Origin: an uncultured Clostridia bacterium
Lineage (GTDB): Bacteria; Bacillota_A; Clostridia; TANB77; CAG-508
Direction: 5' to 3'
Length of the DNA stretch: 64,000 nt
NCBI GenBank assembly: GCA_947625985.1
Contig: CANQQF010000005.1
Coordinates: forward strand, 13,491-77,490
Shown one piece after another: positions 1 through 7,929 of this stretch. A program made the position numbers and the translations under genes. Under the pieces are notes generated by a model, which saw only the letters and a program-made list of their open reading frames with translations, did no database searches and was not told where the DNA came from. The stretch's first letter is position 1, and each line of letters opens with the position of its first letter.

Positions 1-20
1 ATTATCGTTAACTTTTTCAT
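1..20 (-). CDS. Partial CDS, start codon and five codons only
   Basis: An ATG on the minus strand at 20 opens a frame reading MKKLTI and leaves the window at once. An AGGGG-type ribosome site sits 6 to 7 bases upstream, and a good sigma-A promoter lies at 72-100 on the same strand. The product cannot be named from six residues. The leader between promoter and start contains a 7-bp inverted repeat (34-40 with 49-55). Confidence 0.4.
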
Positions 21-71
21 GTTTTGCCCCTTTCTTTACCTGTTTTTGGGTAAAGTTTCCATTACTCCTAT

Positions 72-100
72 ATCATACAATATCTTGTAAAAAATATCAA
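72..100 (-). promoter_or_regulatory. Sigma-A promoter for the gene leaving the left edge
   Basis: On the minus strand TTGATA (100-95) and TATGAT (77-72) are separated by exactly 17 bases. Transcription would start near 65, giving a leader of about 45 nt. The leader holds a small hairpin (34-55) and a possible 8-codon reading frame, so some leader control is conceivable but unproven. Confidence 0.6.
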
Positions 101-142
101 GTTTTTTTATGAAAATTATGGTAGTTCTTTATATAATTTTTA

Positions 143-1369
143 TTATAATTTATTATATAAAGATTGCATAATTTCATACACTTTATTAGCCCATTCTTTA
201 TCAGAAGCATACTTATTATTTACTCCTGTCAAAGTAGACGAACTATAATATTTTCCTGACGCAGTTTCTCCTCCATATATCTGTGTTCCATGTGGATTTA
301 AATAATATTTAACCAATACTCTTGCAATCAAATCTATACTTTCTGAATAATTTGAAAAATTATAAGCACCATTATAAGGATTTGAATCATATGCCCCATA
401 TCCAAATAAATTTTTTTTACTATTAGCAATATTTGAAGTTCCCCATGAACTTTCGTGAATCGCCATAGAAGCTACAAAAACTCCATTTATATTATATTGT
501 GATTCTATGTAATAAAAATATTCTGCATTACTTGATATCACACCCTTTGTATCTCTACTATCTGTCAGAATTTTTTTAAATTGATCTAAAGATAGTCCAC
601 TTGGCTGATTTAGTTTCATATCAAAACTTAAATTTGATACAGCCTGTTCCTTTGTTTTTCCTCCTTTTCCATTTGTAACTGAAGTACTGTTCTCTGGAGT
701 AAATTCTTCATTTGGATTTATATATGATGTTCCTTCTGACTTAACCCATCCATATGTACCATTTGAAGAGATATTGTACCATTCATTTTGAATAGATTTT
801 ACTTTTAATTCGGTATCTTTATTCAATGATGCTACCTTTTGAGAGTTATCATTCGGCTCTAACATAACAGATAATCTACTTGCTGTTACATAAACAATAT
901 CACCAACTTTAACAACATGCTTACTTGTATAGTTAGAACCTCCAACTTCAACAATTTTATTCATTGAAGCTTTTGTAACTTTACAACTCAATTGTTCTTC
1001 TGCTACTACTTCATTATTTTCATAAGTTTTCTGAACTACTATTTCTTGTTTTCCTGATCTACCTTCCTGAACAACTTGCACCATCCCTTTTGGTAATTTT
1101 GAATTAACTTTATATTTTGTTAAATATTCTAACTCAACTTCTTGCTTCTCTATTTCTTGTCTACGATTTCCTCCAACATTTTTTTCAATAATATTATCCA
1201 AATTTACAACTTCTGCATTACTGATTGTAATATTTGAACTTTCTGATTCTTCCTTTCCATAAGTTTTACTTTTATCAAAATATAAAAAATAACATTGGAT
1301 TAACATCAATAGAATTATAAAAAAAACTAGAAAAAACGCTATATGCTTTATTGAGATTTTATTTTTCAT
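143..1369 (-). CDS. G5-SH3-glucosaminidase cell-wall hydrolase
   Basis: Secreted or membrane-anchored peptidoglycan hydrolase of the glucosaminidase family (cleaves N-acetylglucosaminyl bonds in glycan strands). Numbering from the upstream GTG: N-terminal membrane segment about 13-33, a G5-like domain about 80-147, a bacterial SH3 domain about 155-217 (ends in YGWV), and a C-terminal glucosaminidase domain about 265-411. The motif AIHESSWGTS carries the likely catalytic Glu309, followed by the family's KKNLFGYGAYD segment. The frame is open to a GTG at 1378, but AGGTGA overlaps that codon and is ideally spaced for the ATG at 1369, so I start there (408 aa). A TTGACA/TAAAAT promoter lies just upstream. 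It is monocistronic and diverges from the gene at 1498. Likely role: wall turnover or daughter-cell separation. Confidence 0.85.
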   Translation of the reverse strand: MKNKISIKHIAFFLVFFIILLMLIQCYFLYFDKSKTYGKEESESSNITISNAEVVNLDNIIEKNVGGNRRQEIEKQEVELEYLTKYKVNSKLPKGMVQVVQEGRSGKQEIVVQKTYENNEVVAEEQLSCKVTKASMNKIVEVGGSNYTSKHVVKVGDIVYVTASRLSVMLEPNDNSQKVASLNKDTELKVKSIQNEWYNISSNGTYGWVKSEGTSYINPNEEFTPENSTSVTNGKGGKTKEQAVSNLSFDMKLNQPSGLSLDQFKKILTDSRDTKGVISSNAEYFYYIESQYNINGVFVASMAIHESSWGTSNIANSKKNLFGYGAYDSNPYNGAYNFSNYSESIDLIARVLVKYYLNPHGTQIYGGETASGKYYSSSTLTGVNNKYASDKEWANKVYEIMQSLYNKL

Positions 1370-1386
1370 ACAAATCACCTGTCTAT

Positions 1387-1415
1387 ATTTTATATTTTCT
1401 GTTTGTTTTTGTCAA
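1387..1415 (-). promoter_or_regulatory. Sigma-A promoter of the glucosaminidase gene
   Basis: TTGACA (1415-1410), 17-base spacer, TAAAAT (1392-1387) on the minus strand. The predicted start near 1380 falls at the AGGTGA ribosome site, so the leader would be only about 11 nt. Confidence 0.65.
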
Positions 1416-1440
1416 TGAGATTAATTGGCAGTTAAATGTC

Positions 1441-1469
1441 TTGATTTTATAGCATTTTTATAATAAAAT
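1441..1469 (+). promoter_or_regulatory. Sigma-A promoter of the gene at 1498
   Basis: TTGATT (1441-1446), 17-base spacer, TAAAAT (1464-1469), followed about 15 bases later by the TTGGAGG ribosome site of the downstream gene. Confidence 0.6.
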
Positions 1470-1497
1470 TAGCATAAACTATATTGGAGGAATACAT

Positions 1498-2298
1498 ATG
1501 AAAAAAAAAGTAATTTTTACAGTATTATTTGTAATCTCAATATTAATTTTAATTTTTCTTTCTTTAGTGGTTTTTAATAGAGTTAAAATAGGTCAATGTT
1601 TAGAAAAAACTTTAGATTTTGCTGAAAAAAATAAGGAAATAATATTTAGCATTGATAAATGCACTTTTTTTAGTGGAGTTGATACCAAAAATAAAGCTAG
1701 TTCTATTACTAATTTTACAATTGAAAATTTATATCAATACACAGATATGGCTTTTTTCATAAATAATCATAGTGATGAAAATAATATGGAAAACACATTA
1801 AAATCTGTTAATATATCAAATATACAATTTACTCAAAAACCTCAAGAAGGTGAACCCTCTTTATATTATAAGAACATAAATAATTTTGCTAAAAGTGAAA
1901 TAGTTGATTCAAATAAAATTGATAATGAACTAAACTTCGAAATTTCTTCAGAGGATAATTTAAATTTTGAAAAACCTGAACTTTACAACAATTGTGCTAG
2001 TCCCATCGTATTTTCTTATATTAATAGTAATATAAAAACAGATTACACGTTTACAGACACTAGTACACCTATTACTTATGATGGAAGTTTACTAAAACGT
2101 CTAAACATTTCTCTTGATTCTCTTGATGCAGTTTTGAGTTTTGATATTTATATAACAAACAATTTAGACCAAAAATTTAAAACAACTGTATATAAAAGAA
2201 TTCCACTTCAAGATTCAGACGGAAAAAACACAATATATGATGGAAAGTATACTGGAAAGTCAGAAGAAACTAGCTATATCTTTTATAGATACCAATAA
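1498..2298 (+). CDS. Unknown membrane-anchored extracytoplasmic protein
   Basis: I do not recognise a family. The 266-aa product has a Lys-rich N-terminus and a single hydrophobic segment at about 5-27, with no Cys that would make a lipobox. The rest is an Asn/Asp/Ser-rich, beta-rich-looking domain that should lie outside the membrane. A GGAGG ribosome site 7 bases before the ATG, a sigma-A promoter at 1441-1469 and a terminator at 2305-2328 make it a single-gene unit. It converges on the CpsB gene and diverges from the glucosaminidase. A cell-envelope role is inferred only from topology and neighbours. Confidence 0.7.
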   Translation: MKKKVIFTVLFVISILILIFLSLVVFNRVKIGQCLEKTLDFAEKNKEIIFSIDKCTFFSGVDTKNKASSITNFTIENLYQYTDMAFFINNHSDENNMENTLKSVNISNIQFTQKPQEGEPSLYYKNINNFAKSEIVDSNKIDNELNFEISSEDNLNFEKPELYNNCASPIVFSYINSNIKTDYTFTDTSTPITYDGSLLKRLNISLDSLDAVLSFDIYITNNLDQKFKTTVYKRIPLQDSDGKNTIYDGKYTGKSEETSYIFYRYQ

Positions 2299-2304
2299 CT
2301 ATAA

Positions 2305-2328
2305 AAAAAGAAGCTTAAGCTTCTTTTT
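2305..2328. terminator. Bidirectional rho-independent terminator
   Basis: A perfect 12+12 palindrome centred at 2316/2317 (AAGAAGCTT then AAGCTTCTT at its core) has A and T runs on both sides. It can end both the plus-strand unknown gene and the minus-strand surface operon, whose last codons overlap it. Confidence 0.75.
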
Positions 2329-3109
2329 ATTTTTTTCTATTAAGTATAAATCTTTCTTTAAGTGATAGCTGAATTGGTCTTGGTGTGTCAATATCAATAG
2401 CTTTATTTTTTAACACCAATTCAGGATTTATGGTTGTTAGTTCTTCTAATTTTTCATCTCCAACAATATTTCTAATTATTCCCAAAATTTCTGGTATTCG
2501 TGTATAAATAGTTCCTTGTCTATGTACATCACTTCCTAAGAAGTGAATCATATTATTTTCTAGAAATTTTTTTGCAATAATTTTAGATTTTTCATGATAT
2601 TGTCCAATAATACTACCATAATTCATTTGCATAAGAACACCCTTTTCAATTAAATCATAAATTATTTCCGGCTCTTTTTCCACATAACTATATCTTTCAG
2701 GATGTGCTAAAATAGGTTTCAATTTATTTTGCAACATTTCATAAACTGCATCATAAATGAACATCGGCTTTGAATCTAATGGCATTTCAAATAAAACATA
2801 ACATGTTCCATCGACAGGTGTTGCCTTGCCTTCTTTAAGTAATGAAATTATATTTTCACTTAAATAAATTTCATTACCTAAATGAATCTTTATATTATGA
2901 TTTCCTTCTTCAAGCTTTCTATTTATAGCTTCAATCAATTGCATCCTTTGTTCTACATCTGATTCATAATATCCTTCAATATAATGTGAGGTAGAAATTA
3001 TTGTATCAAATCCTGCCTTTTCTGCTTCATCTATTAATTTAAATGTTTCTTCTACACTTCTTGCCCCATCATCAACATTAGGCAATATGTGTGAGTGAAA
3101 ATCTATCAT
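2327..3109 (-). CDS. cpsB: CpsB/YwqE-type tyrosine phosphatase (PHP family)
   Basis: Metal-dependent protein-tyrosine phosphatase of the PHP superfamily that dephosphorylates the BY-kinase CpsD and so controls exopolysaccharide production. The PHP metal motifs are visible: FHSHILPNVDDGA at the N-terminus (His5, His7), TSHY around residue 41, LAHPERY in the middle and LGSDVHRQGT near the C-terminus. Its 260 aa is the usual length for CpsB/CapC/YwqE. The start codon overlaps the cpsD stop by one base (TAATG), indicating translational coupling, and an AGGAGA ribosome site precedes it. Last gene of the minus-strand surface operon that starts near 6956. Confidence 0.93.
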   Translation of the reverse strand: MIDFHSHILPNVDDGARSVEETFKLIDEAEKAGFDTIISTSHYIEGYYESDVEQRMQLIEAINRKLEEGNHNIKIHLGNEIYLSENIISLLKEGKATPVDGTCYVLFEMPLDSKPMFIYDAVYEMLQNKLKPILAHPERYSYVEKEPEIIYDLIEKGVLMQMNYGSIIGQYHEKSKIIAKKFLENNMIHFLGSDVHRQGTIYTRIPEILGIIRNIVGDEKLEELTTINPELVLKNKAIDIDTPRPIQLSLKERFILNRKK

Positions 3110-4155
3110 TACAAATCTCCTAATTTTTTCTTTTCTCTATCTATATATTCATTAATTTCTTTCAATATTTGTTCTTGCTTATCATATGGCATAGTTTCAT
3201 CATGTTTTGGTCTTTTCTTTTCTGGTTTATCTTTTCTTGTTTCTGTTTTCACTTTTGATTTTGAGTTTGTATTTGCTTTAGTATTTTCTTTTCTTTTATT
3301 AATTTGATTTATAGTCTCTTCCATTTTTCTTTTATTTTTAGCATTGTTATTACTTTTTGCTATAGTTTTAGATTTTTTACTTTTTGCTATAGTTTTAGAT
3401 TTTTTACTTTTTGAGGTATTTTTTGCATTTGGTTTACTCAAGTTTCGACTTGAAGTAGATCCATAATAATATGATTGTTCATATTTTCTTGTTGAAATAG
3501 GAACTTTATTAAATACAACTCCAGCAATATTTCCATTAACATTTTTTATATTTGTAATAACTCTTTTTAAATCTTCTCTTTTTGTTTGTTGATGTGCTGT
3601 TACTATAACAGTAGTATCTACAAGTCTTGAAAGTATTACTGAATCAGTAACTAAGTCACAAGGTGTTCCATCAATAATTACTATATCTGACAACTCTTTT
3701 AATTCATCTAATAACTTAATCATTCTAGGTGAAGTTAAAAGTTCAGCTGGATTAGGTGGAACATTTCCTGCTGCTAATAAACATAAATTAGCTATCTCAG
3801 TTTTTTGAATATATTGTGTTATATCTTTTTCACCATCATTATTATCGTCATCATTTTCATCAAAACCTGACAAAAAATTTGATAAACCTGGCTTAGGAAG
3901 TGCACCAAATATAGTGTACTGTCTACCTTTTCTCATATCAGCATCAACTAATATAACTCTTTTCCCAGCTTGTGCAAAAGTAACTGCGAAATTTGATGAC
4001 ACCCAACTTTTACCTTCTCCGGGCGAAGTAGATGTTATTAATATTGTTTTTAATTTTCTACTTGTATTCATAAATTGAATATTAGTTCTTAAAGTTCTAA
4101 AAACTTCTGAAATAGGAGATTTTGGATCTCTATGTGCAATTAATTCTTTTTTCAT
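3109..4155 (-). CDS. cpsD: CpsD/CapB-type tyrosine kinase (BY-kinase) with Lys-rich tail
   Basis: Cytoplasmic tyrosine autokinase that works with the membrane activator CpsC to control polysaccharide polymerisation and export. Walker A is SPGEGKS (residues 44-50), Walker A' is ILVDADMRKG (about 68-77) and the Walker B-like strand is VIIDGTPC (159-166). A tyrosine cluster YEQSYYYG spans 225-232, where CpsD proteins normally end. Here about 115 more residues follow, rich in Lys, Ser, Asn and Thr and including a 9-residue tandem repeat. The extension is unusual and could bind the acidic polymer, nucleic acid or another protein, but that is a guess. The stop overlaps the cpsB start. The preceding cpsC ends 3 bases upstream. 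Confidence 0.92.
   Translation of the reverse strand: MKKELIAHRDPKSPISEVFRTLRTNIQFMNTSRKLKTILITSTSPGEGKSWVSSNFAVTFAQAGKRVILVDADMRKGRQYTIFGALPKPGLSNFLSGFDENDDDNNDGEKDITQYIQKTEIANLCLLAAGNVPPNPAELLTSPRMIKLLDELKELSDIVIIDGTPCDLVTDSVILSRLVDTTVIVTAHQQTKREDLKRVITNIKNVNGNIAGVVFNKVPISTRKYEQSYYYGSTSSRNLSKPNAKNTSKSKKSKTIAKSKKSKTIAKSNNNAKNKRKMEETINQINKRKENTKANTNSKSKVKTETRKDKPEKKRPKHDETMPYDKQEQILKEINEYIDREKKKLGDL
3352..3405 (-). repeat. 27-bp tandem repeat inside cpsD
   Basis: Two adjacent copies of a 27-bp unit encode the nine residues SKKSKTIAK twice in the Lys-rich tail of CpsD, and a partial third copy starts at 3406. The repeat is in frame, so copy-number change would lengthen or shorten the tail without breaking the gene. 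Confidence 0.8.
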
Positions 4156-4157
4156 AT

Positions 4158-4874
4158 TTACTTACCTTTCCTTTCACCATCAACATTGTAAACTGGAATA
4201 GATACTAAAACTGGTATCTTTATACCTTGTTCAATTTCGTCAGTTGTTTTAATTGTTGTATCTAACATATTTGCAATCAATACATATATTATAGCAATAA
4301 CAAATCCTATTGCTGCAAATATTGCTATATCCTTAATATGATTTACATTAGATGGACTACTTGGCGTTTCCGCATCATCTACAACATGCACATTATTTAT
4401 GTTATAAATTTCTCCTACTTTTTGAGCAAATACTTTAGCTATTTCATTAGCTATTTTCATAGCATTAGTCGGAATTATATTTGTGACTTTAATTTCTATA
4501 AGTTCCGTATCTTTTACTGAACTTACTGAAATATTTTTTCTTAATTCAGATTCTTCAACATCAATATTTAAATTAGAAATAACCTGTCTTAAGACATTTT
4601 TACTTTTTACCAATTCGCTATATGTTGATATTAATTTTGAATTCAAAGTAACATCGGTAGTTGTAATAGATTCAGATGACTGCGTACCAGTTGATACAGA
4701 AGAATTGTCATTTGCAGTTGCTAAAACAAGAGTTGTAGATGCAGTATATACAGGCGTTACAAATTTATAAGAATAAATAATCCCTATAACTACTAATATT
4801 GCTACTATTAATAAGATTTTCATTTTACCTTTCCAAAAAATATTAAATAATTCTTTTAAATCAATCTCGTCCAT
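4158..4874 (-). CDS. cpsC: CpsC/Wzz-type chain-length determinant, BY-kinase activator
   Basis: Membrane protein of the Wzz/CapA family that sets polysaccharide chain length and activates CpsD. The 238-aa product has the family's layout: a short cytoplasmic start (LKELFNIFWKGK), TM1 at about 17-36 ending in a V-x-P-x-Y-like boundary (VTPVYTAST), an extracytoplasmic part to about 175, and TM2 at about 180-200 followed by a short cytoplasmic tail. The tail should contact CpsD, as in other firmicutes where kinase and activator are split. AAGGAGAG ribosome site. It lies directly upstream of cpsD and downstream of the 281-aa membrane protein gene. Confidence 0.9.
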   Translation of the reverse strand: MDEIDLKELFNIFWKGKMKILLIVAILVVIGIIYSYKFVTPVYTASTTLVLATANDNSSVSTGTQSSESITTTDVTLNSKLISTYSELVKSKNVLRQVISNLNIDVEESELRKNISVSSVKDTELIEIKVTNIIPTNAMKIANEIAKVFAQKVGEIYNINNVHVVDDAETPSSPSNVNHIKDIAIFAAIGFVIAIIYVLIANMLDTTIKTTDEIEQGIKIPVLVSIPVYNVDGERKGK

Positions 4875-4913
4875 TACTCTCTCCTTTTTATTTTCTTATG
4901 TGACAACTTTATT

Positions 4914-5759
4914 CTATTCTTCTTCCTCTTCTTTATATTTTATACTATCAATTATGTTGCCAAATATTATTAATACTATTCCTACAATTAATAATATGTA
5001 TCCATAATTTGCTACCTGACTCATTACATCATTTAAGACTGTTCTTATGGATTTTGAAAAAGTTTCACTTAAAATAGTAATTGTATCAATTTTAATCTTC
5101 GAATTGATAAAATAATTAATAAATATATTTAATACTCCAATAGATGTAAGCGCAACTCCTGAACTTGAAAATCCTTTAAATGGTCTTTTATAGCATATTC
5201 CAAACACTAGTAGCACAGCTACTAATATCATTACCAATAAAACCTTATTTCCTTTTTGGCTATATTTTAAAATTTTCACAAGTACATTATTTATATTCTT
5301 TTCATAATCTGTATGAATCATCGTTGATGTATATTCATCACTAATTGTATTAATATATGTATCTATAGCACTTTCATCTTCTGCTTTTAATCCTTGACTT
5401 TTCATTAACTCATCAATTTTTGTTCTTAAATTTGTTTTAATTTCTGTTACGTCTATTTTTTCATCTGCACCATCATAAATATTATTAATCATAATATTTA
5501 CATCGTTTTTCACCTTTTCTTCAGTTATTATATCTCTTAAATTAATATCATCTAGACCTGATTGTCCAATATATTTTTCAAAGTTAGATTGTATTTCATT
5601 GTACATTCCTTCATAATAATTTGTTTCTTCTAGCTTTGATAGGATATATGATTTACTTAAAATCGTAGAAGAAGCAATATTAAGAAAAATAAATGCAAAT
5701 ATACAAATAGCTATAATAAAAATTAATATATATCTTATTATTAAAGATAATCCTTTCAT
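4914..5759 (-). CDS. Unknown four-TM membrane protein of the sortase/cps operon
   Basis: I do not recognise a named family. Hydrophobic segments lie at about 8-30, 173-190, 200-217 and 250-270. A roughly 140-residue charged, helical domain lies between TM1 and TM2 and should be extracytoplasmic. The C-terminus is a run of Glu. The frame opens at GTG 5762, but the SD (AAGGAGGAG) is better spaced for the ATG at 5759, so I chose the latter (281 aa). It sits between sortase and cpsC with no terminator on either side, so it is probably co-transcribed with both and may help surface-protein or polymer assembly. Confidence 0.75.
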   Translation of the reverse strand: MKGLSLIIRYILIFIIAICIFAFIFLNIASSTILSKSYILSKLEETNYYEGMYNEIQSNFEKYIGQSGLDDINLRDIITEEKVKNDVNIMINNIYDGADEKIDVTEIKTNLRTKIDELMKSQGLKAEDESAIDTYINTISDEYTSTMIHTDYEKNINNVLVKILKYSQKGNKVLLVMILVAVLLVFGICYKRPFKGFSSSGVALTSIGVLNIFINYFINSKIKIDTITILSETFSKSIRTVLNDVMSQVANYGYILLIVGIVLIIFGNIIDSIKYKEEEEE

Positions 5760-5773
5760 CACTTCTCCTCCTT

Positions 5774-6397
5774 TTATTGTTCTAACTCAGCATATACAAC
5801 ATATCTTTGAGTTGTATAACCAATATTATTAAATGGATAACATGTATATACCATTAATATTTCTTTTTCATCTTGAATAGGTACTTTATCTAATTCTGTT
5901 TCTTTTATTAACTGCATATCATATATTTTATAAGTATATTTACCGTATGAAGTCGTTACAGTTATCTCGTCACCTTTTTTCAATTCAGAAAATCTTCTAA
6001 ATACTTTTTTTGAATTATGTCCCATCATCAAAACAGAACCACCTTCACCAGGGAAATAACTTCCACTTGAATGTCCTACTCCATTTTTTAAAACTTCCAA
6101 AGAATCACCATAATAAACTGGTAAATCAACATCTATTCTTGGTATTTGAATAGTTGCATATTGAGTACCATATTCTGGATAGCTTTGTAATTTATTTTCA
6201 TTTTCTAGCATTTTTATTTCTTTAACTTCTGGTTTGTTTTCAATATCAATTGCCACTTTATTTATTAGTGAAATATAATCTTCTATTTGTTTCCCAGCTA
6301 ACAAATATATTGCCCCAATAATAATTACACTAATAAATAAAGCAACTATTACATTCATAATAGTTGCTTTTAGTGTTTTTTCAAAACTACTATGCAT
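5774..6397 (-). CDS. Class D-like sortase
   Basis: Membrane-anchored cysteine transpeptidase that joins sorting-signal proteins to the cell wall. With the ATG at 6397 (207 aa), a TM segment spans about 12-35. The catalytic triad is visible: His127 in MMGHN, Cys186 in YTCYP and Arg198 in TTQRYVV. The frame is open to a TTG at 6424, but that would overlap the upstream substrate gene by 35 bases. The ATG overlaps the upstream stop by only a few bases and gives a normal-length sortase. Its presumed substrate with an LAYTG signal is encoded immediately upstream. A second candidate substrate, with LPKAG, is encoded by the next unit to the right. Class assignment is from length and motif style, not from a search. 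Confidence 0.9.
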   Translation of the reverse strand: MHSSFEKTLKATIMNVIVALFISVIIIGAIYLLAGKQIEDYISLINKVAIDIENKPEVKEIKMLENENKLQSYPEYGTQYATIQIPRIDVDLPVYYGDSLEVLKNGVGHSSGSYFPGEGGSVLMMGHNSKKVFRRFSELKKGDEITVTTSYGKYTYKIYDMQLIKETELDKVPIQDEKEILMVYTCYPFNNIGYTTQRYVVYAELEQ

Positions 6398-6923
6398 TAG
6401 CTGCAGATCTCTTTTTTGTTGCAACTGTTATGCCTGTTGCAGCTAGGGCAATTACTGCTATTGTAGAAACAACTAGTGCATTATTATTTCCTGTATAAGC
6501 AAGTTTTCCAGATGTTGTAGTTTCTGTGATATCTTCAATTAATTTTCCATCTTTATAAACTTTTATTCCATCTTTTGTGAAATCTAGTTCAACTCCAGCA
6601 ATACTAGCAGCTTCATTAGCTAAAGCTTTCAATTGATTTTTAACATCAGTTGGTAAACTCTTATAATCTGTAGTTCCGTTATCAATCATAATTTGATCAG
6701 CTTCTTTAGCTAAAGCTAATATTCTATCACAATCTGCATTTGATAATGGATAATCGCTTAAATATCTCTCCATTTTTACCTTTTCTGCTGCAGTCATTCC
6801 ATATTTAGAACCTATTGCATATAACTCATCAGCTAAAGTTGATGATGTAGCTGCATTAACTACTGTCATTGCTGCCATAGTTAGCATAACAAATAAAATT
6901 GCTATCGTTAGTATTTTTTTCAT
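6390..6923 (-). CDS. Secreted protein with LPxTG-like sorting signal (LAYTG)
   Basis: The 177-aa precursor has a signal peptide (Met1 to about Ala25, ending VNA-ATS), a mature domain of about 110 residues made mainly of helices, and a C-terminal sorting signal. The signal consists of LAYTG at about 143-147, a hydrophobic stretch and the basic tail KKRSAANA. LAYTG departs from LPxTG at position 2. The gene is first in its operon, with a TTGCAA/TATAAT promoter and a very strong SD (AAGGAGGAG), so it is probably abundant. The sortase gene overlaps its 3' end, which strongly suggests enzyme and substrate belong together. No known adhesin or enzyme domain recognised. Confidence 0.85.
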   Translation of the reverse strand: MKKILTIAILFVMLTMAAMTVVNAATSSTLADELYAIGSKYGMTAAEKVKMERYLSDYPLSNADCDRILALAKEADQIMIDNGTTDYKSLPTDVKNQLKALANEAASIAGVELDFTKDGIKVYKDGKLIEDITETTTSGKLAYTGNNNALVVSTIAVIALAATGITVATKKRSAANA

Positions 6924-6955
6924 TTTTAAACTCCTCCTTTTGTAAAACTATTTGC

Positions 6956-6984
6956 ATTATAACATTATATATTTTTTTTTGCAA
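6956..6984 (-). promoter_or_regulatory. Strong sigma-A promoter of the sortase-cps operon
   Basis: TTGCAA (6984-6979), 17-base spacer, TATAAT (6961-6956) on the minus strand. This is one of the best matches in the window. It should drive the substrate, sortase, membrane protein, cpsC, cpsD and cpsB genes, since no terminator is visible before 2328. Confidence 0.75.
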
Positions 6985-7043
6985 TAGTTTTTTTATTTAT
7001 TTTTTTAACATTAATAACTTTTTTATACATTTTTCTACAAAAT

Positions 7044-7817
7044 TTATTTTAGCTTTATAGTTTTTGACCTTATATATGACCCTATTCCAATCATTGCTAC
7101 AATTATTATTGAAATAATTATCATATTTTTCAATCCTGCCTTAGGCAAAACTGATGACGCTGTTGTTGTACCTTCTTTTGGAGTAACCGTTTTTGTAGCA
7201 CTACTAGCATAATCTGACAAACTCTTTGTATTTCCTGTTTCAGATGCTCCTCCTGATGGTTTTTCGCTATTACCACTACCACTTCCTGATTCGTTTTTAT
7301 TGTTAGGACTAGGTGAAGTTACAGGAGTTCTTTCAACTGTTGTAATATTTTTAGAAATTGCATCTACTGTCTTATCTAAATTTATATCATCAGTAATATT
7401 AAAATTGCGTAAAGTAATCTGTCCTGTTGTATTTGCTTTAACATCTTTATTAACTGTAAAAATCAATTGAGCAATAGTAGTATTAGCTTTACCTTCATCT
7501 ACTGTTCCTACAATCTTTTTCGTGTTTTCTGCATAAGTTATATCCCATCCATTTTGCTCTACTACTTTAACTGAAGAAAAAATCTCAGAACTATAATCCA
7601 AAGTTGCTTCAATTGCCATAACCTTTCCTTCTTCTACTCCTGTAAATTTTCCTAGTTTCAAAGACATTACAACCTCTTCAAATCCTTCTTCTATTTCGCT
7701 TGTTCCTTCTATATTCACTTCAACATCAGCTTCGTCAGCATATACTGGCTTAATTCCTAATAACATTGTCGCTATGAGGAATATTGTAATAAGCAGTATT
7801 GAAAATATTTTTTTCAT
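7044..7817 (-). CDS. Cell-wall protein with cohesin-like domain and LPKAG signal
   Basis: Secreted surface protein of about 257 aa. A signal peptide ends near the first ADEAD. Residues of about 30-160 look like a cohesin/CBM-type beta-sandwich: a VMSLKL strand, EATLDYSSEIFSSVKVVE and the AQLIFTVN strand match the cohesin pattern of YD-x(n)-L-x-F-x-V. A Ser/Gly/Pro/Asn-rich linker follows, then LPKAG, a hydrophobic segment and a basic tail, which is a sortase sorting signal. The frame opens at GTG 7829, but the spacing of the AGAAGTGA ribosome site favours ATG 7817. Own promoter at 7852-7880. The cohesin call is from pattern, not from a profile search. If correct it could display a dockerin protein such as the one encoded at 16312-20220. 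Confidence 0.75.
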   Translation of the reverse strand: MKKIFSILLITIFLIATMLLGIKPVYADEADVEVNIEGTSEIEEGFEEVVMSLKLGKFTGVEEGKVMAIEATLDYSSEIFSSVKVVEQNGWDITYAENTKKIVGTVDEGKANTTIAQLIFTVNKDVKANTTGQITLRNFNITDDINLDKTVDAISKNITTVERTPVTSPSPNNKNESGSGSGNSEKPSGGASETGNTKSLSDYASSATKTVTPKEGTTTASSVLPKAGLKNMIIISIIIVAMIGIGSYIRSKTIKLK

Positions 7818-7851
7818 CTGTTTTTTCACTTCTTTCTCATATTATAGTTTT

Positions 7852-7880
7852 ATTCTACCATACTTTTTTTTTTACTACAA
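7852..7880 (-). promoter_or_regulatory. Sigma-A promoter of the cohesin-like gene
   Basis: TTGTAG (7880-7875), 17-base spacer, TAGAAT (7857-7852) on the minus strand, about 35 bases before the start codon. Confidence 0.6.
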
Positions 7881-7929
7881 TAAATTTTTAAATTTTTAAT
7901 ATTACATTTTTATTACAAACTTAATGCAA

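Noticed and set aside
3352..3412. Short repeats in cpsD as a CRISPR-like array
   Set aside because: Two in-frame, adjacent copies inside a coding gene without spacers.
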